64,000 nucleotides of DNA from Pararge aegeria (taxonomy: Eukaryota; Arthropoda; Insecta; Lepidoptera; Nymphalidae), in the NCBI RefSeq assembly GCF_905163445.1, contig NC_053184.1:8184001-8248000 (forward strand), read 5' to 3'. Of this stretch, positions 11,441-22,234 are shown piece after piece (within the stretch, counting starts at the first letter, position 1; each line of letters begins with the position of its first letter). Both the position numbers and the translations under genes were made by a program. The notes under the pieces were generated by a model that was given only the letters and a program-made list of their open reading frames with translations, was not told where the DNA came from and searched no databases.

Positions 11441-11485
11441 AATTTTAGAAAATGAAACGTAGTTCACGTTTCATTTTCTAAAATT
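11441..11485. repeat. Perfect 20-bp stem, 5-nt loop hairpin
   Basis: AATTTTAGAAAATGAAACGT and its exact reverse complement flank AGTTC. The near-perfect pairing continues weakly outward for a few bases. Confidence 0.9.
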
Positions 11486-13045
11486 AAGGCTTAAATTCCT
11501 TTTTCGTAAAGGCATAAAGGCTTATGTTATTTTTCAGGTAACAATGGCATTATCAAGATAAGCCTATGCAAAAGCCGGTTTGGCAATGCTACGGCAATTA
11601 GGGTGTGAGACATGTGTGCCTAACTGCTCTAGTACACCGCTTATGGCTACAGCACACTTGGACCTTTTGTTCTCCTTTGAAAAACAAAAATAGATAGAAT
11701 TAGAAAAAAGTAAACAAAAATGGTTTTAAACCTTACACTACAATATGGCTTTATACTATTATGGAGAGTGGTGAGAAAATCAATCCCCATAACCACCACA
11801 CCACTTTAGATTCCTCCATGCCTCTGAGGGCTTACTAAACCTTTCACATTTTTCAAAAGTTTGAGTGGGTTACCTAAGCTCGCCAAACAGCATGGTGAGT
11901 AAACTCTATCGTTCACTTCTCTTTAAGGGGAGGTCCATATCCTTAAGACATCAGTTTTACAAATGATGGTAAAGAACACTAACACCTAATTAGGGAAATA
12001 ATACAATATTAAAACAATGGCACGGCAAAAGTCTGAAACAGTTTATATCATAAAATAACATAAATTAAATTTTACATTTAAAATTAAACAACACAGACCA
12101 TCGTGTTATCTCCGATGCAAGCTAAAATAAAATGTGAGTTAAGACTCAAGTTTGTACAATAAATAATTGTTTCCCAAGACGTAATTGCCGTAATTTCATG
12201 AATAATTACCGCCACAGCGCAATTAAATAAATTACAGTAGGAATAACGACCTCCTTCGGGCTTTAGTTTAAACTTAGGGCGCCGGCTGTTGCAGTTCCCG
12301 AAACATAACTCTTACATTTCCAAACACCAGTATATTACTGCAGTAAACAGTGCGCAATCATAAAGTAAAAGCCGACTCCAAGTTCAGCCGACGATAAAAA
12401 TACGTTGAAATTCGATGTGACAAATTGTGGCAACGCAAAGCAACGCAAAATCTAAACACGTAACCGCAAACCATAGCACCGAGCGCGGTTAGGCTGAAAA
12501 TTTCAAAAAGAGGATCGGCGCTGTCATACGCGATATGGCCGGCTTCCAAAATATCGGGGACGCACGGCCGAAGGGCTTACGGGAGAAGGGGTAGCTTCCC
12601 CACATGGCCAGTTAGTTACGCCGCGAATTATAGGGGCCATTACGATTCATTAAGGCCAGTTAGGCTTAAACCGGTGTTTACCCACGCACACTGTAAACCG
12701 CGCGCACACGTGAGGCTCTCGCAACAGTTGGTGCGTATTGTTTCAGCGCGTGCGAGGGAGATAGCGGACACGACTGTGTTGCAATGTAAAATTTTAAGCT
12801 GTGATATTGTGGGTGTAATTAGTGGCGCTCGTAACGAGTTTAGGGTCTTGGGTACTGAAGTGTGAATTTTTGATTTTTTCGCTACTCCTACTTGTTCGTA
12901 AGTAAATCCTCCACTAACGAAGTTTATCTCTGGAAATATAATTATCCTCAGTACGAAATGACGTAAAAATCTCGCCTGTGCTATGGCTGGTATCTTTATT
13001 TGCTGTAGCAACAGCACCTTACCTTTAGCTGTTTGAAAAACTCCC

Positions 13046-13165
13046 TGGAAAAATGGTGACAACTCTGGTATTTTAACTAGAAGGTCCGGGGTTCGATCTC
13101 CAGCAGTGGCAATTCGGGAATTTATAATTTCTGAATTTTCTATTCTGGTGAGATTGGAGTAAAGG
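13046..13165 (+). mobile_element. S3 SINE head
   Basis: A tRNA-like B-box word GGGGTTCGATCTCCAGCAG is followed by GGCAATTCGGGAATTTATAA and TTTCTGAATTTTCT. The same head-to-body junction is seen reversed at the 63.8-kb copy. The S3 tail is absent here. The stretch supplies the N-terminal part of the 177-codon minus-strand frame. Confidence 0.75.
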
Positions 13166-13438
13166 GCCAACATGAAAAAAATTAAAAATTATATTAAGAT
13201 AACACCGTGTCCGGGATGGTACTGAGTTTAAGGGCTGACGCGGTAATCGAACCCAGAACTAATAGTTAAACATGGTAACGAAAAGACCAACGAGTTAAAA
13301 CGAGTGAATTTGGCCGCTAGTTTTCAAGTTAGCTCAAGGTCAGTTCATACCTTGCTTACATTGTAATTATCAATCTTCGATAGTTGGAATAAAGTGTTAT
13401 TAATATTCACATTTAAAGAACTCATTATTATTATTATT
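13166..13438. other. Unassigned stretch
   Basis: A tRNA-like word (GGTAATCGAACCCAGAACT, about 13232-13250) might be the reversed head of another SINE. Nothing else is recognisable. Confidence 0.35.
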
Positions 13439-13817
13439 GTTCCGTAACCAAAGGTTACAACGGAACCCTATTTCATAGACTCTGTTGTCCGTTAGTCTGA
13501 ACATCTGTCACCAGGCTGTATCTTATGAACCGTGATAGGTAGACAGTTGAAATTTTCACAGATAATATATTTAAGTTTCCGCTATAAGAACATATACTAA
13601 TAAAAGAATAGGATAAATATTTAAGGGGGGCCATGTAAAAAACGTGACTATTGATGGTTTGATATCGATAATGGCAACAGCTAAAATAATCACAGGATCC
13701 TTAGTTTTAAATTCACTTTAAAAATAAAGAAATAAATAAAATAAAAATATATTTGTTTTGCCATTTTTGTAATACGGAACACTCCGTGCGCGAGTCCAAC
13801 TAGCACTTGGCCAATTT
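13439..13817 (+). mobile_element. M repeat, copy 2
   Basis: It starts GTTCCGTAACCAAAGGTTAC and continues CTCTGTTGTCCGTTAG, then CACCAGGCTGTATCTTATGA and GTAGACAGTTGAAATTTTCA. It ends TACGGAACACTCCGTGCGCG then AACTAGCACTTGGCC. This is the longest copy in the window, about 379 bp. Confidence 0.75.
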
Positions 13818-14103
13818 TATTACTATTAGTTAGTTAGTTTTTATTCATACATAAATTATTTTTATACTGTCCAAATAGTTTCCTATGGACATGCAATACA
13901 CTGGTGCATACTGATAGCTGGGCGATTGCCAGAATTGGCACTTGCGAAATCTTAATAGTGTGTGCGTAGCCGTTTAACCATTACTCTCAGTGTCAAATAA
14001 CTTGCTATAATATTTATATAGGAGACATAATATAATACTATGTTTCCTGTAACAAAGTTATCTTCAAAATATTTTAAAAATCAAATGACTACGAATCGAC
14101 ATT
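13818..14103. other. Unassigned stretch
   Basis: AT-rich; I see nothing in it. Confidence 0.45.
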
Positions 14104-14206
14104 TGGCCTGCGTGGTGGTTCTACGGCCTTAACCCTTCTTTTTCTGGGAGTAAACCCGTTCCGCGACGTGTGCCGGTATTAGGTCGATGTTAATGATGAT
14201 GAGGTG
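14104..14206 (+). mobile_element. S2 SINE tail fragment
   Basis: TGGCCTGCGTGGTGGTTCTA, CCTTAACCCTTCTTTTTCTG and a terminal GATGATGAGGTG match the tail of the S2 copy at 49945-50235. The head is missing. Confidence 0.7.
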
Positions 14207-14544
14207 ACTGTATTCTCGCTGGTTATGTTTAATGAAGTCCAAAATTCGATTTTTCATTGGATTTTTCTTTCAAGTAATTCTCAGTATCACCTTCGAACTC
14301 CGAAGAGCACATTAAGCTATGCGTCCCGTTTATATTCAGTAACCAACCAATTCAATAAAACAACCAATAATGCATTCGTGCTGCGTGGAGGGTATATGTG
14401 GGAGCGTCTGTGTTCAACAGTGAGACAGTCATAGGCTTTGAACAGAGATTTGCGAGAAAATAAAGAATAACGGTGATTTGAAAGACCTTCACAGACAAAT
14501 AATAAGCTGTGGATATTATCAAAGCTATAGCTATAGTTTGCAAT

Positions 14545-14812
14545 ATAATATATACTACGACAAAACACACATCGCCATCTCGCCCCAAAGTAAGTAGCTT
14601 GTGTTATGGGTTGCTAAGATGACTGATGAATATGTTTTTTATGAATAATATACATTAATACTTATAAAATACATATAAACACCCAGACACTGAAAAACAT
14701 TCCTGTTCATCACACAAACATTTTCCAGTTGTTGGAATCGAACCCACGGCCTTTCAATCAGAAAGCAGGGTCGCTGTCCACTCGGCCAATGCGTCTGCGC
14801 CAATCGGCCGTC
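14545..14812 (-). mobile_element. S1 SINE, copy 2
   Basis: A nearly full-length minus-strand copy, from the tail (plus strand TACTACGACAAAACACACAT) through the CCAGTTGTTGGAATCGAACC B-box region to the head CGCCAATCGGCCGTC. The A-box region is altered by a small duplication (CGGCCAATGCGTCTGCGCCA), so pol III competence is doubtful. Confidence 0.85.
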
Positions 14813-15287
14813 AAATTACTATACTACGTGTAACGGAGTTACGAAATACTGTTAAAGGGTGCATAAGTATATTTTATAAGTAATAACCCTTTTTTTTGTC
14901 GTGGTGGAAAAGCTTTATGGCTACCTCTGTTCTCTTGGGCAGGACAGAGGTTATGTGGAACTCGTTTACCCAAACTAAAAACTACCACGGCATGTCCCTC
15001 TCGTTGGCTGTAGTAGACGTCCGGGGAACAATAAGGAATCACCCTGTAAAAATATTAAATCAAAAGAAGCATTTATATATTTTCCATACAAATTAATTCA
15101 AAACATTCTAAGTGTTTATTAATGATAATCCTATTGAAGATAAAAGCCTAACACGCGCGTAGTACCCACGCTTTCCTAATAAAGTGACAGGAGTCAACTG
15201 GTTCTACTTTTGCATGAGATGTTAGGGCTGCGTCTGATTTTTTCAGCAAAATCTACAGCAATGGTTTATCCTAAACCTATTAGCGTT
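14813..15287. other. Unassigned stretch
   Basis: Overlapping 67- and 66-codon frames (14839-15042 minus, 14896-15096 plus) cover the same DNA without a recognisable domain. No repeat is identified. Confidence 0.4.
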
Positions 15288-15385
15288 TTGTTTTCACAGA
15301 TAAGTCTCAGAGACAGTAAATAATGTACCTCTAAAGCCTCTGAAGTATTTTTTCGAGTTTCATTTACACGTAGTACAGTAGTCTA
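15288..15385 (+). repeat. Dispersed repeat pair, member 1
   Basis: TTTTCACAGATAAGTCTCAG, AGACAGTAAATAATGTACCT and TTTCATTTACACGTAGTACA recur in the same order at 21679-21772. About 95 bp are shared with roughly a dozen differences. The family is not recognised. Confidence 0.75.
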
Positions 15386-15749
15386 GTATATATTACCCTG
15401 TATAAGTTTCTCTCGGAGATTTTTCTTTTACTGCATAAGTTTATCTTACAGGATTACCAAATTTTTCGGTCCGATCCAATGGGACAATATATTAATAAGA
15501 AAGCCATAATATTGTACGTGTTTTGGTTTACACTCAATTATATCGATTTGGTGCATATTAAAAAGCGAGTTTCAGAACAGGCAATTATGACGCATATCCA
15601 AACCTGATATATTTAAACGAATGTCAATAAAGGCCTGAAGCAGTATTACCTTTGTGACAGCCGTTTAACGGATAGATCCACAGATATTCAGGCAATAATT
15701 AACGATGGAAATATTGGATGGGTTATTTCTGCCAGTTTTGTTGCTCTTT
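15386..15749. other. Unassigned stretch
   Basis: AT-rich and without a match to other parts of the window. No gene seen. Confidence 0.45.
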
Positions 15750-16013
15750 GACGGACGATTGGCGCAGTGGGCAGCGACCCTGCTTTCTGAGTCCAAGGCC
15801 GTGGGTTCGTTTCCACAACTGGAAAATGTTTGTGTGATGAACATGAATTTTCTTCGGCGTCTGAGTTTTTATCTGTATTTTATAAGTATTTATGTATATT
15901 TTTCATAAAAAAATCATCACTTATCTTAACACCCATAACACAAGCTACGCTTACTTTGGGGCTAGATAGTAAGTTCTGTACTGTCGTAGTATATTTATTT
16001 ATTTATTTATTAT
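15750..16013 (+). mobile_element. S1 SINE, copy 3
   Basis: Complete from GACGGACGATTGGCGCAGTG (A box) and GGCCGTGGGTTCGTTTCCAC (B box, one base off) to the CTGTCGTAGTATATTTATTT tail. The internal GTGTCTGGGTG word is changed to GGCGTCTGAG. No target duplication found. Confidence 0.9.
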
Positions 16014-17054
16014 ATGCTTTAAAACCAATGACTATAAAAGAATTCAATTTTAAGTCCTTCAAATACGGTTGACAGACCCTTAAAAATTAGGTATTAGATA
16101 GGATTTTTTATGGATTCGGAAAAAATATTTTTAAGGTCTTTTACCGCCACAATCAATTTAACCGATAGCGAAAACTTCAAAGGGTTTTTACGAGCCGTGT
16201 TCAAATAGCTAATGAGATAAAAGTCAGTTTTACCAGTAAAAAAAGCATTGCAAATAGGTATCTATTTGCAATGCTTTTTTCTGGCAATTAGTAGGTGGCT
16301 GGATGCAGGTAAATATCGGAGGATCGTTTACCGATGCTTTTGGCAGCCGTAGCGTTGAGCAAACATAGCGATTATTTGCGCCGGCTTTATTTTATTTTCG
16401 AGCAAACAACTATATTTGCGCTCGCTAGGTATTTTATTTTAGAGCAAATACACTTTATATAAATACGAGTACATTACGTAACTATATAGTACTCAATGTA
16501 ATACTTATGGATGATATAACTATCTTGATTTCTGCAAATAATTTGTGGGCCCCTTAGAACTTCTCACACACATCTGCATAGCAGGCATCAAATTTTAGTA
16601 TTTATTTACTTAAGAAATTCTTTAGGCATCAAATAAAATTTGTATCCTCCGATTATATCCTAAAAAGGGGTGAAATTTTACTTGACTACATGCCAAATCA
16701 TGACAAAAGGGGAAAGGAGAAATTTAACCCCCTTTTCATAGTATATTATGAGGATATTATTACTTCCCATGCATCTATGCTCGGAGAATGGATGAAACCT
16801 TGAGATGGGATATACATATTGTACTTTCCGCGTGGAAAAAAATCCTGCTAACCATGTTAGTCATACTAATGTGACTAGGGTTCAGTGTCATTTCGCCGCA
16901 GCTCGATGCAGCAAGCGAAGTTGCTGGACTCAGCCAGAATAGTCAGTTTCAGAATCCGTAGTCCTGAGCGTTGGTTCCCTACCAGTGCATAAAGAGTTGT
17001 ATAAATGTATTTAAATTTATGTTATGTATATTTAATTTTGTTTACAGTTATGTA
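16014..17054. other. Unassigned stretch with one strong hairpin
   Basis: Apart from the hairpin at 16233-16284 I recognise nothing. The block at about 16870-16960 (TTTCGCCGCAGCTCGATGCA) is GC-richer and may be single-copy. Confidence 0.4.
16233..16284. repeat. Hairpin, 19-bp perfect stem core, 4-nt loop
   Basis: 16239-16257 (AAAAAAGCATTGCAAATAG) pairs exactly with 16262-16280. After a two-base bulge the stem resumes with CCAG/CTGG. Such near-perfect short palindromes outside a transposon are typical of template-switch mutation, and too short-looped for an ordinary pre-miRNA. Confidence 0.9.
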
Positions 17055-17180
17055 CTAGCTATTGCTTGCGACTACCTGTGCGTTTTATTCATACCTACTT
17101 CTGAATGAAAAGGATTTTCTTTTCCCTTATGCACCTCGATGTAAATGCCAGGATTGGTTTAGCTTTGCTTCATTGTATAA
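17055..17180 (-). mobile_element. Helitron 3'-end fragment
   Basis: On the plus strand A|CTAGCTATTGCTTGCGACT matches the start of the reversed Helitron at 18757 (CTAGCTATTGCCCGCGACTT). The TC end was not found, so the element is truncated or too diverged; the end point given is approximate. Confidence 0.5.
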
Positions 17181-18756
17181 ATGACAAGGGTTTTTCTCTA
17201 AATTCCCTATGACATTAACCTAATGGAGTTTTGCAATAAATAGCGATGAAAATTGGCAAAAATATCCACGATTGGATTTCGCCCACCTACCCACGAGTAT
17301 GTTTGTGTATCAATTATTAGTCTATTGATATCGATATTGAATATATAAATATCTGGCTCTAATAATCTCATCTAGGAACTCATTTTTAAATTTTTAACTC
17401 AAAACCATCAGTAGGTAATGTATTATTTAAAAGTTATACAAAACACTGCTGACAAGGTAGGTACAGTGATATATTTATTTTAATAAAATATTTTGATAAC
17501 ATCACCTACGAAGCCATCGAAATAATTTTTCGGGTACCATTATGCCGAAACATGTATCACGTTTAATCACGGTCCGGAAAAATCTGTATTTAACCTGTGC
17601 GCACTCATTTAAAAGCGGACCGACCAATTTATTTTCCAACCCAGACGCATTAACAAAGGCCGGCCCGAAAGAAGTACGAAAAAACAGCCCAACTAAGCCC
17701 AGAGGCTATCTAATAACATTTATTACTCGGCCGCCGGTCCCCGGCGTCCACTTTCAGTCGCTGATAAACTGACGCCATTTTTGCCGCCATATTTATTTAT
17801 AGGTGTTGGTCGGCGGGCGATAATGTCGATGCGTGAATCGTTCATTACGGGAAGAGCCCGGAGCCGGAACGCGACGGTTTATCGCGGATTTGGTGTATTG
17901 GTTTTGCATTTGCAGTTCACTATGAAATCAATGCAGTTTTTTTATTAACCTCTTTGACTGCATAATATTTATAAAAAAACTTCCCAAATGCCCACCTAAT
18001 TATCTAATATAAATGCCCCAGCGTTGGGCGAGGGGTTCCTCTCACGGAGAAGAGAGCTAATAGGTAAGAGTTTGGAGTGATTCCCTTTAAGTTGAATGAT
18101 ACTTAATTTAATTGTCTTTTGGAGCTGGCGTCCCGGCAATGCGTTTGATCTGTCCACCTAATCGGACCTTTAGATCGCAATGAAAAAAAAAATGATTGTT
18201 TCAGTTCTTGTTAGAATAAGTGACATTCTTTGGCTTTTTACACTCCCAATCTCTGACTTATTATTTGCACATACTAACTAATTACTTGTAACAGATAATC
18301 CAATGCGACATAAATCTTGATACAGGTACCAGGATAGTGAGGATGGCTGTTGGAGCTCTAAGGTAAAAAAGTGCACTTACCGCCTCACTTACGCATCGTA
18401 AAAATAAACGATTGATCCAGTATTGATCGGTCAAAATATAAAATAGCTAAATAAGTTATTTATATAGCAAAAACAGTCTAGTAGAGAAATAGTTGATTAC
18501 TCCATGAGAGAGATAAGCTCGATTCAGGAGTGTCTATTAATCATATCGATGGGAAAGCGCGAGTGTCGGCGGGATTTATACGGGAACTTTTCCGCCTCGC
18601 ACGCACCCAACTAATGATCTCGATCACGAGTATAAATGACGCCTTCTGTGAAAATGCTGAATCAACACTTTATATGTAACTTGTAAACAAAATTAATATA
18701 TAAATAATAAAGTGGACTGTTTTTTATTGAGTTTAGCTTAATTATTTTATTATCTA
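17181..18756. other. Unassigned stretch with GC-rich islands
   Basis: The best island is about 17530-17900 (GGACCGACCAATTTATTTTC, CTCGGCCGCCGGTCCCCGGC, GCCGCCATATTTATTTATAG, AGAGCCCGGAGCCGGAACGC). A smaller one lies at 18540-18660 (GGAAAGCGCGAGTGTCGGCG). Neither resembles a repeat in the window. A short possible old repeat (CCCAGCGTTGGGCGAGGGGT) sits at about 18019. The 76-codon frame at 17542-17772 has no domain. Confidence 0.4.
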
Positions 18757-19191
18757 CTAGCTATTGCCCGCGACTTCGTGTGCTTTTGATTTTGTTTTTT
18801 GATGTGGTATTAAATTTAATTGTAGTTCTAAAAAAAATTAAATTGTTCCGTATCGCTAAGCCTTAAATGAGGGGTTTGCTGCTGTCCGCAGAGGAGTTCT
18901 GTCCTCTATCTCCAACCACAGTTTGGGCAAAATTAAACACATATAACCTATATAGTACAAAATAATTATTTAAATCGGTTATAATTTGTCGGAGTTATTG
19001 TGTAAAATCGTCAAAACCTTTCATCCCCTCTCCCAAAGGAACCAAGCTTAATGTCGGATTAAAAAGTATACTATATTACTTCTAACACTTCCAAGGATAT
19101 GTGTACAAAGTTCCATGAGGATCGGTTAAGTAGTTTTTGCGTGGAGGAGTAACAAACAAACTTACATTGACATTTATAATATTAGTAGGGA
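18757..19191 (-). mobile_element. Non-autonomous Helitron H1 (435 bp)
   Basis: On the minus strand it starts TCCCTACTAATATTATAAAT and ends GGGCAATAGCTAG. The bases just outside are A on the 5' side and T on the 3' side, as expected for Helitron insertion between A and T with 5'-TC and CTRR-3' ends. Its interior aligns with the H2 copy at 35691-36055 (TCATCCCCTCTCCCAAAGGA on the plus strand). There is no open frame, so it is a non-autonomous element. Confidence 0.9.
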
Positions 19192-19197
19192 TTATGC

Positions 19198-19258
19198 TAT
19201 ATTTATCGCAGCTATTCTAATATTACGCAATAATGATAGAATAAATGCGATAAATATA
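19198..19258. repeat. Imperfect hairpin, 22-bp stem, 17-nt loop
   Basis: TATATTTATCGCAGCTATTC and its partner near 19237-19258 pair at 19 of 22 positions around a 17-nt loop. Size, internal mismatches and loop length are compatible with a pre-miRNA core, but AT-rich palindromes also arise from decayed MITEs. It lies just outside Helitron H1. Confidence 0.6.
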
Positions 19259-19324
19259 AATAGGTACGCAACTATGATGTAGAATATAAAATTGTTGAGT
19301 TCAGGTATTTATTAGTTGCTGAAA

Positions 19325-19805
19325 TTAATTTTATTTTATTTATTTATACTCTTTATTTGTACACCACTCAGAAAAACGAGACAAAAAAAAAGAACTAACA
19401 CATGAAGAATGAAGCAGGATACAAAAGGCGGCCTTATCGCTAAGTAGCGATCTCTGCCAGGTAACCTTAGGATTAGGAAAACTAAAAAGAAAACGAATAG
19501 GTGGGGTACACTATTTAGTACATACATACGAATATCTACATACTAATACATAAACCAGACTACACAAATAAAAAAATACTATTGGTAAATAAAAAATAAT
19601 AATATATAAAAATACATATCTTAATATACCATAAATACTTAAATATGAGTTTGAGTAGATAAATAAATAATAATAGTAGTCGTCTTTACTGAGCGAGATA
19701 ATGAGCCTTAACAGCATTTTTAAATATGCCCAATGACTTGGACTGCCTTATGTTCAATGGGAGTGCATTCCACAATTCAGTAGCTTTGACAGTGAACGAA
19801 TGCTT
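19325..19805 (-). mobile_element. LINE 3' end (ELWNALP family), copy a
   Basis: A minus-strand 5'-truncated non-LTR retrotransposon: reverse-transcriptase C-terminus (19686-19805), AT-rich 3'-UTR, the signature AAGGCGGCCTTATCGCTAAG (plus strand) and a terminal CTTTATTTGTACACCAC, which is the reversed polyadenylation-like end. Confidence 0.8.
19686..19805 (-). pseudogene. LINE reverse-transcriptase C-terminal tail
   Basis: Minus-strand translation gives KHSFTVKATELWNALPLNIR, then QSKSLGIFKNAVKAHYLAQ and stop. This closely matches the frames at 29208-29393 and 51210-51353. The pattern of an aromatic-rich (L)WNALP motif followed by a basic helix is typical of the last 40 residues of Jockey/CR1-type LINE proteins. 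The catalytic domain is missing. Confidence 0.8.
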
Positions 19806-20571
19806 ATTATTTAATTAATGTGTTTTATAGCCTTTTCAGTTTATCTGTGCTATGTAATTATTATACTCTTTACTTATAAGATATGAACAAAATAATGGGG
19901 TTTGCTTTGTTATAAAGTTTAGCTTAATTATTTTACCATTCATTATGAAAATTGTATTCATAGAATAACTGTATCTAATGAGCAAATATTTTTTTTATTG
20001 TTTATCTAAGCTTGTTAATTTACAATTGGAAAAATTGTTATGATAGAGTCAACACTTTAAAACTTCTTTGAAATCATTAAAATGTCATATCATTAAAAAT
20101 GTTAAATTGAGAAGTCTATATAATTAAAAAACATATTCAACATATTTCAGTGTTACATTATTATTATTATTATTCTGTCATTGAATGTGTATTTTGTTAA
20201 TGCAAGGTACGTTAACAAATGGCTGGGTTTACGGTATACCATTTTTTGTACTTATATGAAAAATGTTGCTTAATTTAAAGACACACGAAATGGTTACGTT
20301 GATCAGACCGTAACTAAATACAACTTAACCTCCTTTACGTGGGTACGTCCGAAGTAGAGACACGATGATTTGTGTGCGGGACAGCACCCTTGGGTACTCT
20401 CTATATTTCGCTAACTCCGACCGCCTTGCGATTTATGTGGAGGATTTCGCTGTCCACTTCAAACAAACATTGCGTTAAATTATAAGATAAACCTAGTAAT
20501 AGTTTATGTAATCAGACTTTTATATTAGTTAGCTACCTTTTACATTATTATGAACATTATTAAATTATTAT
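19806..20571. other. Unassigned stretch
   Basis: AT-rich, with a (TTA)n run at about 20157-20175. A GC-richer segment at 20290-20480 (GACAGCACCCTTGGGTACTC) matches nothing else in the window. Confidence 0.4.
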
Positions 20572-20650
20572 TGGACGACCTCCGTGGCCCAACAGTGAGC
20601 GCTGTGAATTTAAATAGGAGGTCCCAGGTTTGTTTCGAGTCAAACGAACG
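20572..20650 (+). mobile_element. S3-type SINE head
   Basis: GGACGACCTCCGTGGCCCAA and CAGTGAGCGCTGTGAATTTA resemble a pol III A-box region, and GGTCCCAGGTTTGTTTCGAG a damaged B box. From memory this is the 5' head of the tRNA-derived family here called S3. The body is missing. Confidence 0.55.
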
Positions 20651-20671
20651 TTTTATAGTACGAATAAAGAA

Positions 20672-20960
20672 TAGAATAGAATAGAAAAACTTTATTGCAA
20701 CACAACACCATTGGAAAAATACAAGGAAAACAGTAATAGTACTTAGTGCTAGGGTGCAAAGGCGGCCTTATCACTAAAAGTGATCTTTTAAAGGCAACCT
20801 GAGCGTACGAAGCCGATAAAAAAGTAGAAATTGCATATAGTATGGTACAAGAAAAAAACTTACATGAACATACATTTACATATTAACTCCAAAAATACCG
20901 ATATAAATTAATATATACTATAATAGATATTTATGATATTTATTTATGCTATTATAAAAT
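20672..20960 (-). mobile_element. LINE 3'-UTR (ELWNALP family), copy b
   Basis: The plus strand shows CTTTATTGCAACACAACACC followed by AAGGCGGCCTTATCACTAAA and GGCAACCTGAGCG, the reversed 3' signature also found at 19420, 29640, 49030 and 50945. The coding tail is absent or too diverged. The right boundary is approximate. Confidence 0.7.
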
Positions 20961-21678
20961 TACAAAATACTCAATTACATAGAAAGAAGTAATAAGAATC
21001 AGAATCCTAATAAATTTATGTGCTTCAAACATTCACAAAAGTTCAATGAACCTTATTATTTATAGCGCATTCACAACGTTTCGCCGGGTATAGCCAAGCA
21101 AATAAAAACAAAAAAAAACAACTCAATTTTAATGTCAATCCGAAATCAACAAATTCTTTATCTTTTAATTCTATTCCTCACAGGTTTAATGAGCTTTGTT
21201 TTCTTTGTTTTCACTAGTTACTTCGTTTTCATAAATATTTCATCATGATTAATCTTAAAATCGTCTGCCCAACATCTCACACTCGGGCACTCAACGCACA
21301 GGGTTATTTTCGTTTGAACATACGAATCACCGTACCAACAGTTTTAGTATTGATTCAATAAAAATTCAATGGTCAACATTTAGCGTACAATTGTTTAATA
21401 CAATATTTTGAAAGAGTTCGTACAAAAAAGCCGTCCATTTATCTCGTCTGGGTTGCTGTATACCCCAGACGCACATTAGCCGGCCCTTGTCTTTGGACTT
21501 TGATTTGTGGAGGAATGCAAGAGATCAATGACATCATTCTTGACCGCTGGGGTCCTATAATTAAGTAGTTTAAGGTTTTGTGAATTCATCTAAAAGTATC
21601 TAGTAAAATACAAAGAGTTCGTGGAATCGCTTCATGCTTTATATTAATAACATTAGCTTGAAATGCATTTAATATTAG
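20961..21678. other. Unassigned stretch
   Basis: Nothing recognisable; a slightly GC-richer segment at 21425-21560 has no match in the window. Confidence 0.4.
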
Positions 21679-21772
21679 GTTTTCACAGATAAGTCTCAGA
21701 GACAGTACATAATGTATCTCAAAAGAATGTAAAGTATTATTTCGGTTTTCATTTACACGTTGTACAATAAAT
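21679..21772 (+). repeat. Dispersed repeat pair, member 2
   Basis: TTTTCACAGATAAGTCTCAG, AGACAGTACATAATGTATCT and TTTCATTTACACGTTGTACA repeat the order seen at 15288-15385. Confidence 0.75.
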
Positions 21773-21781
21773 AAATAGTTT

Positions 21782-21850
21782 AATGTGCACTACGTTAAGC
21801 TGTCGGTCCCGAATATTGTCACTAGGATTATACAAAAAGCCCATCATATC
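21782..21850 (+). mobile_element. S4 SINE tail fragment
   Basis: TTAAGCTGTCGGTCCCGAAT then TTGTCACTAGGATTATA matches TTAAGCCGTCGGTCTCGGTA and the following ATCACTTACTTGTGATGATA in the intact S4 at 38321-38654. Confidence 0.5.
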
Positions 21851-22234
21851 TGCAATGGTTTAGTGTGTATAATTAAACCTCTACATCTGCCATCAGCTGT
21901 TATAGACAGAGGATGTTTTAATATGAAATATTTAATCTAGTAGGACCTGATGTTTTTCAGTTAGACAAAATTCTGTTTATTTTTTATTTTCAAGTCGAAA
22001 TTAAAACCCCTTACTAAATATACACAAGTACATCCCAGAATTACAAAAAACTGAAACAAGATTATCTTGATTGTCTGGCATCATTTATATCCGTCAAAGC
22101 AATGACTGCTGAATTCTCCCGATTCATAATTAATGATAATATCCGGCACGAGCGAGTTTTTCACTTTTTCACCGAGAAAAAACCCCGCCGGAAAAATAAT
22201 CGCTTGAAAGTCACTCTTTTATGAAAGTTAACTG

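Larger units (their letters stand above)
10951..13045. other. Unassigned stretch with hairpins and a GC-rich island
   Basis: Apart from the hairpins listed separately, 10951-12230 shows nothing recognisable. From about 12240 to 12870 base composition shifts to GC-rich (GGGCGCCGGCTGTTGCAG, GGGGACGCACGGCCGAAGGG, CCGCGCGCACACGTGAGG). No repeat in the window matches this. Open frames of 63 codons on both strands and part of a 177-codon minus frame (12640-13173) cross it. The 177-codon frame also reads through an S3 SINE head, so it is unlikely to be a gene. Confidence 0.4.

Noticed and set aside
12640..13173. 177-codon open frame on the minus strand, longest in the window
   Set aside because: Its first third is the reverse of an S3 SINE head (B-box words), the rest crosses a composition-shifted block, and no domain is recognisable. 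Not called as a gene.
20157..20175. (TTA)n run as a SINE tail
   Set aside because: No SINE body was found adjacent to it.
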